A stretch of 64,000 bases of DNA, from the NCBI RefSeq assembly GCF_004216915.1, contig NZ_SGXD01000003.1, forward strand, positions 372,001 to 436,000, written 5' to 3'. The notes under the pieces were generated by a model. That model searched no databases. It was not told the origin of the DNA and saw nothing but the letters and a program-made list of their open reading frames with translations. The position numbers and the translations under genes were made by a program. This document shows, in pieces, positions 33,787 to 42,610 of the stretch. Each line of letters starts with the position of its first letter. Position 1 is the stretch's first letter. The DNA is from Motilibacter rhizosphaerae (GTDB lineage: Bacteria; Actinomycetota; Actinomycetes; Motilibacterales; Motilibacteraceae).

Positions 33787-34610
33787 GCCCCGCCGGGCTC
33801 GAGCGCGCTCGGCGCGCCCCCCGCCTCCGGCGCCCCGCCGGGCAGCTGGGCGGCGAGCAGCGCCGCGCCGACGATCCCGGCGTCGTTGCGCAGCGCCGCC
33901 GGCACGATCTCCGTCTCGAGCTCGAGCAGGGGGAGGAACTTGTCGGCCTTCTTGCTCACGCCGCCGCCGACGACGAACAGCGACGGCGAGAAGAGCATCT
34001 CCAGGTGGGAGAAGTAGCGCTGCAGGCGGTGCCCCCACTCCTTCCACGAGAGGTCCTCGCGCTCGCGGGCCGAGTCGGCCGCCTTGCGCTCGGCGTCGTG
34101 GCCGTCGAGCTCGAGGTGCCCGAGCTCGGTGTTGGGGAGCAGCCGCCCGTCCGAGATGACCGCCGTGCCGATGCCGGTCCCGAGGGTGACGACGATGACG
34201 ACGCCGTCGCGGCCCTTCGCCGCGCCGTACGCCACCTCGGCGAAGCCGGCGGCGTCCGCGTCGTTGACCGCGAGCACCGGTCCGGCACCGGTCGCGCCGG
34301 AGACCAGCGTGACCACGTCGGTGCCGATCCAGCTGGGGTCGATGTTGGCGGCGCTGCGGGCGACCCCGCCGCGCACGACGGCGGGGACGGTGCAGCCGAG
34401 CGGTCCCGTCCAGTCGAACGAGCGGGTGACCTCGCCGACCGTCGCGGCGACGGCCTCGGGCGTCGCGGGCTGCGGCGTGGGGATGCGGACGCGCTCGGCG
34501 AGGAAGGCGCCGGTGGCCAGGTCGACCGGCGCGCCCTTGATCCCGCTGCCGCCGATGTCGACGCCCAGCGCGGTGCCGGTCAGGGGACGTGCCTGCTGCT
34601 CCTGGGCCAT
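33783..34610 (-). CDS. ppgK: Polyphosphate glucokinase
   Basis: Phosphorylates glucose to glucose 6-phosphate using polyphosphate (and often ATP), in the cytosol. This 275-residue ROK-fold kinase has [18 protein letters not shown] (about 14-31), the [10 protein letters not shown] substrate segment, the [16 protein letters not shown] phosphate-binding region and [17 protein letters not shown], which lacks the zinc-cysteine cluster of ROK repressors. The following [39 protein letters not shown] is characteristic of PpgK. It sits between the amylase-family enzyme and lepB. Confidence 0.95.
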   Translation of the reverse strand: MAQEQQARPLTGTALGVDIGGSGIKGAPVDLATGAFLAERVRIPTPQPATPEAVAATVGEVTRSFDWTGPLGCTVPAVVRGGVARSAANIDPSWIGTDVVTLVSGATGAGPVLAVNDADAAGFAEVAYGAAKGRDGVVIVVTLGTGIGTAVISDGRLLPNTELGHLELDGHDAERKAADSAREREDLSWKEWGHRLQRYFSHLEMLFSPSLFVVGGGVSKKADKFLPLLELETEIVPAALRNDAGIVGAALLAAQLPGGAPEAGGAPSALEPGGA

Positions 34611-34676
34611 GGGGACATGCTTACCGCATCGCCCCGACGCCGTGGGCCGCGACCGGCGGCGGGCTCCCCGCCCGGG

Positions 34677-36323
34677 TCAGCCGAGCAGCCCGGACAGGCG
34701 CAGCCAGCGGTAGCCGTAGCCCCCGAGCGCGACCTCGGCGAGCTCGACGGTGCTCCCCTGCCCGGCCCCGTCGGCGCCGAGCACCTCGACCGCCGTCTCC
34801 CCGAGCGCGGAGAGGTCGACCGCGGCGGGCTCGTCGGCGAGGTTGTGGAGGAAGACGATGTCGCCGGAGGCGCCGCGCGCGCGGTGGGCGAGCACGCTGC
34901 GCGGCGCCCCGTCGCCGAGCTCGACGACCTCGTGGCGCCCGGTCCCGATCTCGGCGCACTCGCGCAGCGTGTGGAGCATCCGCTCGAACCACTGCAGCAG
35001 GGAGGCGGGGTCGCGCCGCTGGTCCGCGACGTTGACGCGGTCGGGGGCAAACTCCTCGTCGCTCACCAGCGGCTTGACGAGGTGCTCCGAGCGGGAGAAC
35101 CCGGCGCCGGGGCCGCCGCTCCACTGCATGGGCGTACGGATCGCCTCCCGCTGGGGCAGCGCGAGGTCCTCGCCCATCCCGATCTCGTCGCCGTAGCGCA
35201 GGACCGGCGTCCCCGGCAGCGCGAACTGCAGGCTGTAGGCCATCTCCAGCCGGCGCCGGTCGCCGCCGAGCATCGGCGCGAGCCGGCGCCGGATGCCGCG
35301 GCCGTAGACCTGCATGTCGGGGTCGGGACCGAAGGCGGCGAAGACGTCGCGCCGGGCGTCCTCGGGCAGCGTGGAGAGGTCGACCTCGTCGTGGTTGCGC
35401 AGGAACGTCGCCCACTGCCCGTGGCGCGGCAGCTGCGGCACCGCGCGCAGCGCGTCCTCGACAGCGGTCGCGTCCTGCCGTGCGAGCGACACCATCGCGG
35501 CGGCGTCGAGGTCGAAGGAGAACAGCATCTGGATCCGGTCGGCCTCGCTGCCGCCCGAGGAGAAGTAGCGCAGCTGCTCCTCCTCCGGCACGTTGGCCTC
35601 GGCGAGCAGGAGCACGTCCCCGCGGCGCCACGACAGGTGCTGGCGCAGCTCGGTGTAGAAGTCGTGGTCGTGCTCGCCGTCGGCGCGGTCGGGCCGGGTC
35701 AGCTCGACCACGAAGGGTGCCGCATCGATCCGGAAGCCCGCGACGCCGAGCCGCACCCAGAACGCCGCGATCTTGAGGATCTCCCGGCGGACGACGGGGT
35801 TCTCGATGTTGAGGTCGGGCTCGAAGTCGTAGAACCGGTGGTGGTACCACCGCCCCACGCCCTCCGCGTAGGTCCAGGTCTCCGTCTGCACGCCGGGGAA
35901 GACCATGCCCTCGTGGCGGGCGGGCGGCTCGGTGTCGGACCAGACGTAGAAGTCGCGGTACGGCGAGTCGGGGTCGGTCGACGCCGACCGGAACCACGGG
36001 TGCTCGCTGCTCGTGTGGTTGACGACGAGGTCGAGCACGACGCGCATCCCGCGCGAGTCGGCCTGGTTGAGCAGCTCGGCGAAGTCGCCGAGCGTCCCGA
36101 TCGCCGGGTCCACCTCGTAGTGGTCGGTGATGTCGTAGCCGCCGTCCCGCCCGGGCGAGGGGTGGACGGGGTTGAGCCACAGCGCGGTCGCGCCGAGCCG
36201 GGCGAGGTAGTCCAGCCGCTCGGTCAGCCCCACCAGGTCCCCGACGCCGTCGTCGTCGCTGTCCTGGAAGGTGTGCACGTCGAGGCTGTACACGACGGCG
36301 TTGCGGTACCAGCGGTCGGCCAT
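34677..36323 (-). CDS. Alpha-amylase family enzyme (GH13, trehalose-synthase-like)
   Basis: A 548-residue GH13 (beta/alpha)8 enzyme acting on alpha-glucosidic bonds, cytosolic as no signal peptide is present. The nucleophile Asp lies in [13 protein letters not shown], the acid/base Glu in [13 protein letters not shown], and the third Asp in [12 protein letters not shown]. The opening [27 protein letters not shown] resembles trehalose synthases and sucrose isomerase-like members, but the rest is shorter. ATG 36323 has a GGGGAGGG ribosome site. With ppgK downstream and a divergent ROK repressor, glucose released here could be phosphorylated directly. Confidence 0.85.
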   Translation of the reverse strand: MADRWYRNAVVYSLDVHTFQDSDDDGVGDLVGLTERLDYLARLGATALWLNPVHPSPGRDGGYDITDHYEVDPAIGTLGDFAELLNQADSRGMRVVLDLVVNHTSSEHPWFRSASTDPDSPYRDFYVWSDTEPPARHEGMVFPGVQTETWTYAEGVGRWYHHRFYDFEPDLNIENPVVRREILKIAAFWVRLGVAGFRIDAAPFVVELTRPDRADGEHDHDFYTELRQHLSWRRGDVLLLAEANVPEEEQLRYFSSGGSEADRIQMLFSFDLDAAAMVSLARQDATAVEDALRAVPQLPRHGQWATFLRNHDEVDLSTLPEDARRDVFAAFGPDPDMQVYGRGIRRRLAPMLGGDRRRLEMAYSLQFALPGTPVLRYGDEIGMGEDLALPQREAIRTPMQWSGGPGAGFSRSEHLVKPLVSDEEFAPDRVNVADQRRDPASLLQWFERMLHTLRECAEIGTGRHEVVELGDGAPRSVLAHRARGASGDIVFLHNLADEPAAVDLSALGETAVEVLGADGAGQGSTVELAEVALGGYGYRWLRLSGLLG

Positions 36324-36393
36324 GACCAGCACCCTCCCCGCGGCCGTCGCGATCATGCTCGGGAAGATCACCGCTATTTCTGCCAAGAGGGCG

Positions 36394-36405
36394 TACGATT
36401 TGCGG
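36394..36405 (+). promoter_or_regulatory. -10 element TACGAT for a leaderless ROK repressor mRNA
   Basis: TACGAT (36394-36399) is six bases before the GTG at 36406. It lies in the 82-base divergent gap shared with the amylase-family gene, where the repressor's operator would be expected. Confidence 0.45.
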
Positions 36406-37608
36406 GTGAGCACGACGCCCGCGGTCAGCGCAGACCCCCTGCGCGAGCTCAACCGCCAGCGCGTGCTCGAGCAGCTCAGCCGGAGCGGGGCCCTGACCCA
36501 GTCGGAGCTGGGGCGCACGACCGGGCTGTCGCGCACGACGATCTCGAGCATCCTCACCGAGCTGCGCGACGGCGGCCTCGTCGAGGACGTCCGCGCCGAG
36601 GACCCCGGCCGCCGCGGGCGCGGACGCCCGGCGACGCTGGTGACGCTCGCTCCCCCGCCGGGGTACGCCGCTGCCGTCGACTTCGGCCAGCGCCACGTGC
36701 GCGTCGCCGTCGCCGCGCTCGCACCGCGCGTGCTCGCCGAGCGGGTCGAGCCCTTCGACACCCCGCGGTCCGGCCGCGACGCCCTGGACGAGGCGGCTGC
36801 GCTGCTCGCGCGGGTCATCCCCGAGGCCGGTCTCGAGCGCGAGCAGCTCTCGCGGGTCGTGCTCGGCGTCCCCGGCCCGCTCGACCCCGCGACCGGCAAC
36901 CTGCTCTCCGGCGTCATCCTGCCGGGCTGGACGCGCATCGACCCCGCGGTCGAGCTGCAGCGGCGGATCGGCATCCCGGTCACGGCGGAGAACGACGCCA
37001 ACCTCGGCGCGCTCGGCGAGGCGGCGTTCGGCGCCGCCAAGGGACTGGGCGACGTCGTCTACGTCAAGGTGGCGACCGGCATCGGCGCGGGGCTCGTCCT
37101 CGGCGGTCGGCTGCACCGCGGCACGAGCGGCATCGCGGGCGAGATCGGGCACGTCCAGGTCCGTACGGACGGCCTGCCCTGCCGGTGCGGCAGCACGGGC
37201 TGCCTCGAGGCGGTGGTCCGCGTCCCGCAGCTGCTCGCCGACCTCACCCCGCCCGGCGGGCCGGCGCTCACCCTCCCCCGGCTGCTCGAGCGCGTCCGCG
37301 CCGGCGAGCCCACCGCCGTCGCCGCCATGCGCAGCGCCGGGAGGGAGATCGGGCGGGTCGTCGCCCCCCTGTGCAACGCGCTCAACCCGGCGGCCGTCGT
37401 CATGGGCGGCCTGCTCGGTCCGGTGGGCCAGCCGCTGCTCGACGGCGTGCGGGAGAGCATCGACGAGCACGCCCAGCAGGGCGCCGCGGAGGCCGTGACG
37501 GTGCTGGCCGGGACGCTGGGCGACCGCGCCGAGGTGCTCGGGGCGCTGGCGCTCGCCGCCCAGGAGGCGGGCCACCGCATCGGGCCGAGCGCGCTCGCCG
37601 CGCCCTAG
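36406..37608 (+). CDS. ROK-family transcriptional repressor
   Basis: A 400-residue regulator: an N-terminal winged helix (VLEQLSRSGALTQSELGRTTGLSRTTISSILTELRDGGLV, about residues 19-58), then a sugar-kinase-like ROK fold with VGVPGPLD-type phosphate loop (LGVPGPLDPATG), TAENDANLGALGEAAFGAAKG and the structural zinc motif CRCGSTGCLE. It probably senses a sugar or sugar phosphate and controls the divergent amylase/ppgK genes and itself. The GTG start is leaderless-like, six bases after a -10 element. Confidence 0.92.
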   Translation: MSTTPAVSADPLRELNRQRVLEQLSRSGALTQSELGRTTGLSRTTISSILTELRDGGLVEDVRAEDPGRRGRGRPATLVTLAPPPGYAAAVDFGQRHVRVAVAALAPRVLAERVEPFDTPRSGRDALDEAAALLARVIPEAGLEREQLSRVVLGVPGPLDPATGNLLSGVILPGWTRIDPAVELQRRIGIPVTAENDANLGALGEAAFGAAKGLGDVVYVKVATGIGAGLVLGGRLHRGTSGIAGEIGHVQVRTDGLPCRCGSTGCLEAVVRVPQLLADLTPPGGPALTLPRLLERVRAGEPTAVAAMRSAGREIGRVVAPLCNALNPAAVVMGGLLGPVGQPLLDGVRESIDEHAQQGAAEAVTVLAGTLGDRAEVLGALALAAQEAGHRIGPSALAAP

Positions 37609-37626
37609 CCCGTCACGCGGTGGGGG

Positions 37627-37959
37627 CTAGCTCTGCCGGCGGCTGGCGTGCGCCGGCGGCACGGCGTCCGTGCGCTTGCGGTCGCGCAGGTCGAGGCCCT
37701 GCGCGCCGTCCTTGGTCGAGCGGTCCACGACGTCCTGCAGCTGCAGCATGCGCGGGCCGTCGAACCACGAGCGGGTGTCGCAGTCGCTGCAGCTCATCAG
37801 CGTGACCGGCGTGCCGTCCGTGAGGGTGATCGCCATGCGCGTGACGCGGCTGCCGTGGCAGTGCGGGCAGGCCGTCGGCACGTCGGCGGCCGGCTGCGTG
37901 GTGAGGGGGCCGCTGCCGCGCCGCGCGGCCGGCCTGCGGGCCCTGCTCGACTCCGCCAT
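37627..37959 (-). CDS. Small zinc-ribbon protein
   Basis: A 110-residue protein with a basic, disordered N-terminus ([14 protein letters not shown]) and a four-cysteine zinc ribbon formed by CPHCHGSRV and CSDCDTRSWF (about residues 33-63), followed by an acidic-basic helical tail. Similar actinobacterial proteins are of unknown function; nucleic-acid binding is the usual guess. The ATG at 37959 has a GAGGAGG ribosome site eight bases upstream. It lies tail-to-tail with the ROK repressor gene, 18 bases apart. Confidence 0.75.
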   Translation of the reverse strand: MAESSRARRPAARRGSGPLTTQPAADVPTACPHCHGSRVTRMAITLTDGTPVTLMSCSDCDTRSWFDGPRMLQLQDVVDRSTKDGAQGLDLRDRKRTDAVPPAHASRRQS

Positions 37960-38070
37960 GGGAACGCCTCCTCGTGGTCCGGACGGGCGGTCGTCGAGTG
38001 CCGGTACCAGCACACTCAGCGACCGCCCGAGCACTGTCGGTCCTGCCCGTGCCCTGCGTCAAGCCCCCGA

Positions 38071-39264
38071 TCAGGGCTGGAGCACGACCTTGACGCAGGC
38101 GTCCTCCTTCTTCTGGAACATCTCGTAGCCGTGCGGGGCGTCGGCCAGCGGCAGCAGGTGCGTCGCGAAGTCCTCGGTGCCCAGCGGGTCGGCGTCGTCG
38201 AGCACGAGCGGGAGGATGTCGTCGGTCCAGCGGCGCACGTGCGCCTGGCCCATCCGCAGCTGCAGCCCGCGGTCGAAGATCTCCATCATCGGCAGCGGCT
38301 CGAGCTCCCCGCCGTACACGCCGGAGATGGAGACGGTCCCGCCGCGCCGGCAGCCCTTCAGCGCCGTCACCAGGGCGTCCACCCGGTCGAGCGCCGCCTT
38401 GTCGATCAGCGGCTTGGCGAGCGCGTCGGGGAGCAGGCCCACGGCGGTCTGCCCGGCCTTGCCGACGATGCCCCCGGCGCCGCCGTGCGCCTCCATGCCG
38501 ACCGCCTCGATCACGGAGTCCGGGCCGCGCCCGTCGACGAGGTCGATGAGGGTGTCGGCGACGTCGTCGACCTCGGTCATGTCGAGGACCTCGGCGCCGT
38601 ACCGCTTGGCGAAGGCGAGGCGCTCGGGCACGGAGTCCACGCCGATGACCCGCTCGACGCCGAGGTGCTTCGCGACGCGCACGGCCATCTGCCCGATCGG
38701 GCCGAGCCCGATGACGGCGAGGGTGCCGCCCCGGGGGACGTCGGCGTACTGCACGGCCTGCCAGGAGGTCGGGAGCACGTCGGAGAGGTAGAGGAAGCGC
38801 TGGTCGCTGGGGCCGTCGGGCACCTTGATCGGGCCGAACTGCGCCTGCGGGACGCGGAGGTACTCCGCCTGACCGCCCGGCACCTGGCCGTAGAGCTCGG
38901 TGTAGCCGAACAGCGACGCGCCCTTGCCGAACTGGCGGACCTGCGTGGTCTCGCACTGCGCGAACAGCCCGCGCGAGCACATCCAGCAGTGCCCGCACGA
39001 GATGTTGAACGGCACCACCACGCGGTCGCCGGGCTTGAGGTTCGTCACCTCGGAGCCCACCTCGACGACCACGCCCATCGGCTCGTGGCCGAGGATGTCG
39101 CCGCTGTGGAGGTACGGGCCCAGCACCTCGTAGAGGTGGAGGTCCGAGCCGCAGATCGCCGTCGACGTGACCTTGATGATCGCGTCCGTCGGCTCCTGGA
39201 TCCGCGGGTCGGGGACCTCCTCGACGCGGACGTCGCGCTTGCCGTGCCAGGTGAGTGCCTTCAT
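38071..39264 (-). CDS. Zinc-dependent alcohol dehydrogenase, formaldehyde-dehydrogenase-like
   Basis: A medium-chain NAD(P)-dependent dehydrogenase of 397 residues. Catalytic zinc ligands are in TAICGSDLHLYE and GHEPMGVVVEVG; a structural zinc site is present as SCGHCWMCSRGLFAQC. The Rossmann motif is LAVIGLGPIGQMAVRVAKHLG (about residues 187-207). The long insert with GVDSVPERLAFAKRYGAEVLD and the GRGPDSVIEAVGMEAHG segment resemble glutathione-independent formaldehyde dehydrogenases. The true substrate is open. No partner genes adjoin. Confidence 0.9.
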   Translation of the reverse strand: MKALTWHGKRDVRVEEVPDPRIQEPTDAIIKVTSTAICGSDLHLYEVLGPYLHSGDILGHEPMGVVVEVGSEVTNLKPGDRVVVPFNISCGHCWMCSRGLFAQCETTQVRQFGKGASLFGYTELYGQVPGGQAEYLRVPQAQFGPIKVPDGPSDQRFLYLSDVLPTSWQAVQYADVPRGGTLAVIGLGPIGQMAVRVAKHLGVERVIGVDSVPERLAFAKRYGAEVLDMTEVDDVADTLIDLVDGRGPDSVIEAVGMEAHGGAGGIVGKAGQTAVGLLPDALAKPLIDKAALDRVDALVTALKGCRRGGTVSISGVYGGELEPLPMMEIFDRGLQLRMGQAHVRRWTDDILPLVLDDADPLGTEDFATHLLPLADAPHGYEMFQKKEDACVKVVLQP

Positions 39265-39485
39265 GGGGGTCGACCTACCCCTGGCGCGGCTCCGCGACTC
39301 CCGCGGTGGGGGACCGGGGCACGGGGAGCCGTGGGCAGGGCGGCGGTGGAGTCGTCCAGCGCGAGCTGGCCGCCGGACGAGCAGGGCAACCGACGAGCAG
39401 GACGAGCAGTGCGCCCGACGAAGTGGTGCCCGGCAGCACGAAATCCCATCCGTACGGCGACCACCCCGTGCGGCCGGCCGCGCAC

Positions 39486-39552
39486 TTGATCGGGCTGCCC
39501 GATCAAACTGGGCGGCAGGCCGTCGCAGTCGATCGGGCTGCCCGATCGACTG
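39486..39552. repeat. Two perfect GATCGGGC palindromes in tandem
   Basis: 39486-39506 has arms TTGATCGGGC around a central T; 39526-39552 has 13-base arms CAGTCGATCGGGC around a central T. Both share the GATCGGG core with the palindromes flanking the AbiEi-type gene. They lie in the 296-base gap 39265-39560 between the dehydrogenase and DUF7455 genes; the rest of that gap shows no gene. They could also end the DUF7455-side transcript. Confidence 0.8.
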
Positions 39553-39560
39553 CCCCAGCG

Positions 39561-39809
39561 CTAGTCGGCGTTCGCGGACTGCGAGGGCTTGACGTTGATG
39601 AGGTGGGTGTCGTCCCGCACGACGGCGCCCGCGGCGGCGAGCGCCGGCGCGTACGTGCGGGCGTGGTGGCCGCAGAACAGCAGCTCCCCGCCCGCGAGCC
39701 GGGCGCGGACGAAGGCCTGGGCGCCGCACTTGTCGCAGCGGTCGCGGACGAGGAGGGCGGGCAGCGGGGCGGAGCCGAGGACCGCTGCGGGGCGCGTCGT
39801 GGTGCTCAT
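39561..39809 (-). CDS. DUF7455 small metal-binding-type protein
   Basis: An 82-residue protein with the DUF7455 core [34 protein letters not shown], in which C-x2-C and C-x-H-H could bind zinc. The end reads DTHLINVKPSQSANAD, similar to the paralogue at 48343-48594. Function is unknown. The ATG at 39809 is the only sensible start. Confidence 0.8.
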   Translation of the reverse strand: MSTTTRPAAVLGSAPLPALLVRDRCDKCGAQAFVRARLAGGELLFCGHHARTYAPALAAAGAVVRDDTHLINVKPSQSANAD

Positions 39810-39840
39810 GCAGGCATGTCGGCAGCAGCGGGCCGCGGGC

Positions 39841-40662
39841 TTAGCGCTCCCGCAGGGTCGCGAACGGGTCGTCCAGCAGGGGCCGCCCCGGCGCGCGCCC
39901 GACCTCGACGAACCACTCGCGCCGGAAGGCCAGGCGGAACAGCGGCGCGGGGAGCCGGAGGAACACCCCGAGCGTCCGCGCCCCCTCGTCGGCGGTGGCC
40001 TGGGAGGCGTGCGCCGACATCGACCCGCGTTTCCTCCTCCAGTAGGGCGCGACGTCGACCTGGTGCGTGAGATCCTTGCTCTCCACATAGGCCGTGGCCA
40101 GGCGCCGCGGGGAGAACTCAGCGGGCACCCGAGGGAGCCGATGGACCAGCCGAGCAGCGCGGAGCAGCCGCCCGCGGTCCACCGTCGCCTCGAGCAGGAC
40201 CGGCGTGCCCGCGAGCTCGGCGGCGCGGCGCGCCACGCGGTGCACCTGCACGTGGTCGGGGTGGCCGTACCCGCCCGAGGCGTCGTAGCCCGTCAGCACG
40301 TCGGCCTCCTCCTCCAGGAGGAGGGCGGCGAGCCGTGCCGCGGCCTCGTCGACGTCCGCGGCGGCGAAGGCGTCGGGACCCGCGCCCGCGCGCTGGTCCG
40401 GCGTGAGCCCCGAGTCGGCGTAGCCCAGGTGCTCGACGCGCGCGCAGCCGAGCTCGGCGGCGGAGCGGCGCAGCTCCGCCATGCGCTGCTCGGCCAGGTC
40501 CCCCTTCGCGCGCACCTCGCTGGAGGCGAGCCCCGCGCCGCCCGTCGTCGCCACGACCAGCACGACGCGGTGGCCCTCGGCCGCCGCTCGGGCGAGCGTG
40601 CCCGCCGTGAGCAGGGCCTCGTCGTCGGGGTGGGCGTGGAAGGACACGAGGGTGTACCGCAC
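39841..40662 (-). CDS. PIG-L family deacetylase
   Basis: Zinc-dependent de-N-acetylase family of LmbE/MshB/PIG-L, 273 residues, cytosolic. Metal ligands are in SFHAHPDDEALLTAGTLARA (residues 7-26: H-P-D-D) and the late HPDHVQVHRVARRAA (about 137-151). Family members remove acetyl groups from N-acetylglucosaminyl lipids, or from the mycothiol precursor and its conjugates. The GTG at 40662 is six bases after TACGCT with no ribosome site. It is divergent from the glycosyltransferase, separated by 35 bases, and may act on its product. Confidence 0.9.
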   Translation of the reverse strand: MRYTLVSFHAHPDDEALLTAGTLARAAAEGHRVVLVVATTGGAGLASSEVRAKGDLAEQRMAELRRSAAELGCARVEHLGYADSGLTPDQRAGAGPDAFAAADVDEAAARLAALLLEEEADVLTGYDASGGYGHPDHVQVHRVARRAAELAGTPVLLEATVDRGRLLRAARLVHRLPRVPAEFSPRRLATAYVESKDLTHQVDVAPYWRRKRGSMSAHASQATADEGARTLGVFLRLPAPLFRLAFRREWFVEVGRAPGRPLLDDPFATLRER

Positions 40663-40674
40663 CGCCGCAGCGTA
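40663..40674 (-). promoter_or_regulatory. -10 element TACGCT for a leaderless PIG-L mRNA
   Basis: TACGCT on the minus strand (40674 to 40669) is six bases from the GTG at 40662. Confidence 0.45.
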
Positions 40675-40697
40675 GGCGGCGGCTGCAGGGGGCGCGC

Positions 40698-41810
40698 GTG
40701 AGGATCGCCCACGTCACCGACATGTACCTCCCCCGCCTCGGGGGCATCGAGATGCACGTCAGCGACCTGGCCCGGCGACAGCTGGAGCAGGGCCACGACG
40801 TCGAGGTGCTGACGTCCACGCCCGTGGGCGACCAGCCCGAGGGGCCGGTGCCCGTGCGCCGACTCGTCGAGGGCCTGCGTCCGAGCAGCGCGTTCAACCC
40901 GCTGGCCGTGCCGCGGGTCTACCGCACGCTCGCCGAGGGCGGCTACGACGTCGTGCACGCGCACGCCGGGGTCTGGTCGCCGTTCGCCTTCGCCGGCATC
41001 CACGGCGCCGTGCGCGCCGGCCTGCCGGCGGTCGTCACCGAGCACTCGCTCGCGGCGTACGCAGAGCCGGCCTTCCGCGCCTTCGACCGGGTGACCCGCT
41101 GGAGCCGCTTCCCGGTCCAGTGGACGGCGGTGAGCGACGTCGCCGCGGAGCCGCTGCGCCGGCTCGTGGGGCCGGGCTCGGTCAGCGTGCTGCCCAACGC
41201 CGTCGACCCCGCCGACTGGATCGTCCACCCGCGCCCCCGTCCGGCCGACGAGGTCGTCGTCGTCGCCGTCGGCCGGCTCGCCGCGCGCAAGCGGCCGCGC
41301 CCCCTGCTGCACCTGCTGCGCGACGCGCGCACGCAGCTCCCCGGGTCGATCCAGCTGCGGGCCGTCATCGTCGGCGACGGCCCCGAGCGGGCCGGGCTCG
41401 AGCGCTACGCCCGCCGCCACGGCATGGACTGGGTGGAGTTCGCCGGCCGGCTGCCCCGCGACGAGATCCGCGCGCTGTTCGCGCGGGCCGACCTGTTCGT
41501 CGCCCCCGCCGTGCTCGAGTCGTTCGGCATCGCCGCGCTGGAGGCGCGCAGTGCCGGGCTGCCCGTCATCGCGCGCGCCGAGAGCGGCGTCGGCAGCTTC
41601 GTCACCTCGGGCACCGAGGGCCTGCTCGTCTCCAGCGACGCCGAGATGGCCGCGGCCGTCGTGACCCTCGCCACAGACGCAGCGCGACGGGCGGCGATGG
41701 CCCGGCACAACCGCCGTACCCTGCCTGGCATGACGTGGGACGCCCTGCTCACCCGCACCGAGGAGCTCTACGCCCGCGCCGGGGCCGACGAGTCGGTGCA
41801 CGCGGCGTGA
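40698..41810 (+). CDS. GT4-family glycosyltransferase
   Basis: A retaining GT-B glycosyltransferase of 370 residues, probably membrane-associated. The N-terminal half begins IAHVTDMYLPRLGGIEMHVSDLARRQLEQGHDV with the glycine-rich acceptor loop; the donor half has VVVAVGRLAARKRPRPLL and the E-x7-E region FVAPAVLESFGIAALEARSAGLPVIARAESG (about 268-298). Donor and acceptor are unknown; phosphatidylinositol or isoprenoid lipids are plausible. GTG start with a GGGGG ribosome site. It overlaps the following PAP2 gene (GTGA). Confidence 0.92.
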   Translation: MRIAHVTDMYLPRLGGIEMHVSDLARRQLEQGHDVEVLTSTPVGDQPEGPVPVRRLVEGLRPSSAFNPLAVPRVYRTLAEGGYDVVHAHAGVWSPFAFAGIHGAVRAGLPAVVTEHSLAAYAEPAFRAFDRVTRWSRFPVQWTAVSDVAAEPLRRLVGPGSVSVLPNAVDPADWIVHPRPRPADEVVVVAVGRLAARKRPRPLLHLLRDARTQLPGSIQLRAVIVGDGPERAGLERYARRHGMDWVEFAGRLPRDEIRALFARADLFVAPAVLESFGIAALEARSAGLPVIARAESGVGSFVTSGTEGLLVSSDAEMAAAVVTLATDAARRAAMARHNRRTLPGMTWDALLTRTEELYARAGADESVHAA

Positions 41811-42610
41811 GGGTGCTGCGGGGCTGGCGCCGGTTCCAGGAGGGCCGGACGCCGGTCCTCGGCGAGCTCGTCGTCGTGCTGGCGCTGCTCTGGGCCTACG
41901 ACTGGGTGCGCTCGAAGTCCCACCCCCGGGTCGGGCTCGCGCAGCGCAACGGCGAGGACGTGCTGCGCCTCGAGACCCGCCTCCACATCGACGCCGAGCA
42001 CGCGGCCAACGCCTGGGTGGGCCGGCACGACGTCCTCGAGTGGGTCGCGTCGCTGTGGTACCAGAGCGCCCACATCTGCATCACGATGGGCGTGCTGGGC
42101 TGGCTCTGGTGGCGCCACCCCGACCGCTACCGGGTGGCGCGCAACGCCCTCGTGCTCATCAACGTCGCGGGCCTCGTCATCTTCGCGCTCTACCCCTGCA
42201 TGCCGCCGCGGCTGCTGCCCGGCCGGCACTTCGTCGACGCGATCGAGGCCTCCGGGCTCGGCTCCTCCCCGGCGGGACCCGTCCCCGCCGACCAGTACGC
42301 CGCGATGCCCTCGCTGCACCTCGCCTGGGCGACCTGGGTGGCGGTGACGGCGAGCCTCGCGGTGGGCAGCGTGGTGCTGCGCCGGCTCTGGCGCTGCTAC
42401 CCGCTGGTGACCGCCTCGGTCGTCGTGGTGACCGCCAACCACTACGTCCTCGACATCGTCGCGGGGGTGGCGGTGGCCGCGGTGGCGCTCCCGCTCGCCG
42501 CGCGGCTGACGCCGCAGCGGGCCGCCCGGGAGGGCGGGGTCAGAGGATCCGGCGACGGACCAGCAGGCCGAGCGCCAGCGCGCCAGGGAGCAGCGGCGCC
42601 CACACCGTGA
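41807..42610 (+). CDS. PAP2-superfamily membrane phosphatase / inositol phosphotransferase
   Basis: A 267-residue membrane protein with about five to six helices. The PAP2 motifs are present as YPCMPPRLLPG, AAMPSLHLAWATW (with the catalytic region PSLHxAW) and VVVTANHYVLDIVAGVAVA. This PAP2_3 subgroup includes inositol-phosphate lipid synthases and lipid phosphatases. The start codon overlaps the glycosyltransferase stop, so the two act together, probably on one lipid. The last 24 residues (SGDGPAGRAPARQGAAAP) overlap the convergent flippase gene and look like a disordered tail. Confidence 0.87.
   Translation: MRVLRGWRRFQEGRTPVLGELVVVLALLWAYDWVRSKSHPRVGLAQRNGEDVLRLETRLHIDAEHAANAWVGRHDVLEWVASLWYQSAHICITMGVLGWLWWRHPDRYRVARNALVLINVAGLVIFALYPCMPPRLLPGRHFVDAIEASGLGSSPAGPVPADQYAAMPSLHLAWATWVAVTASLAVGSVVLRRLWRCYPLVTASVVVVTANHYVLDIVAGVAVAAVALPLAARLTPQRAAREGGVRGSGDGPAGRAPARQGAAAPTP

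Noticed and set aside
34005-37805. A 1266-codon plus-strand frame across ppgK, the amylase-family gene and the ROK gene
   Set aside because: Composition is low-complexity Arg/Ala/Pro/Gly and the opposite-strand frames have catalytic motifs in the right order; it is an antisense shadow.
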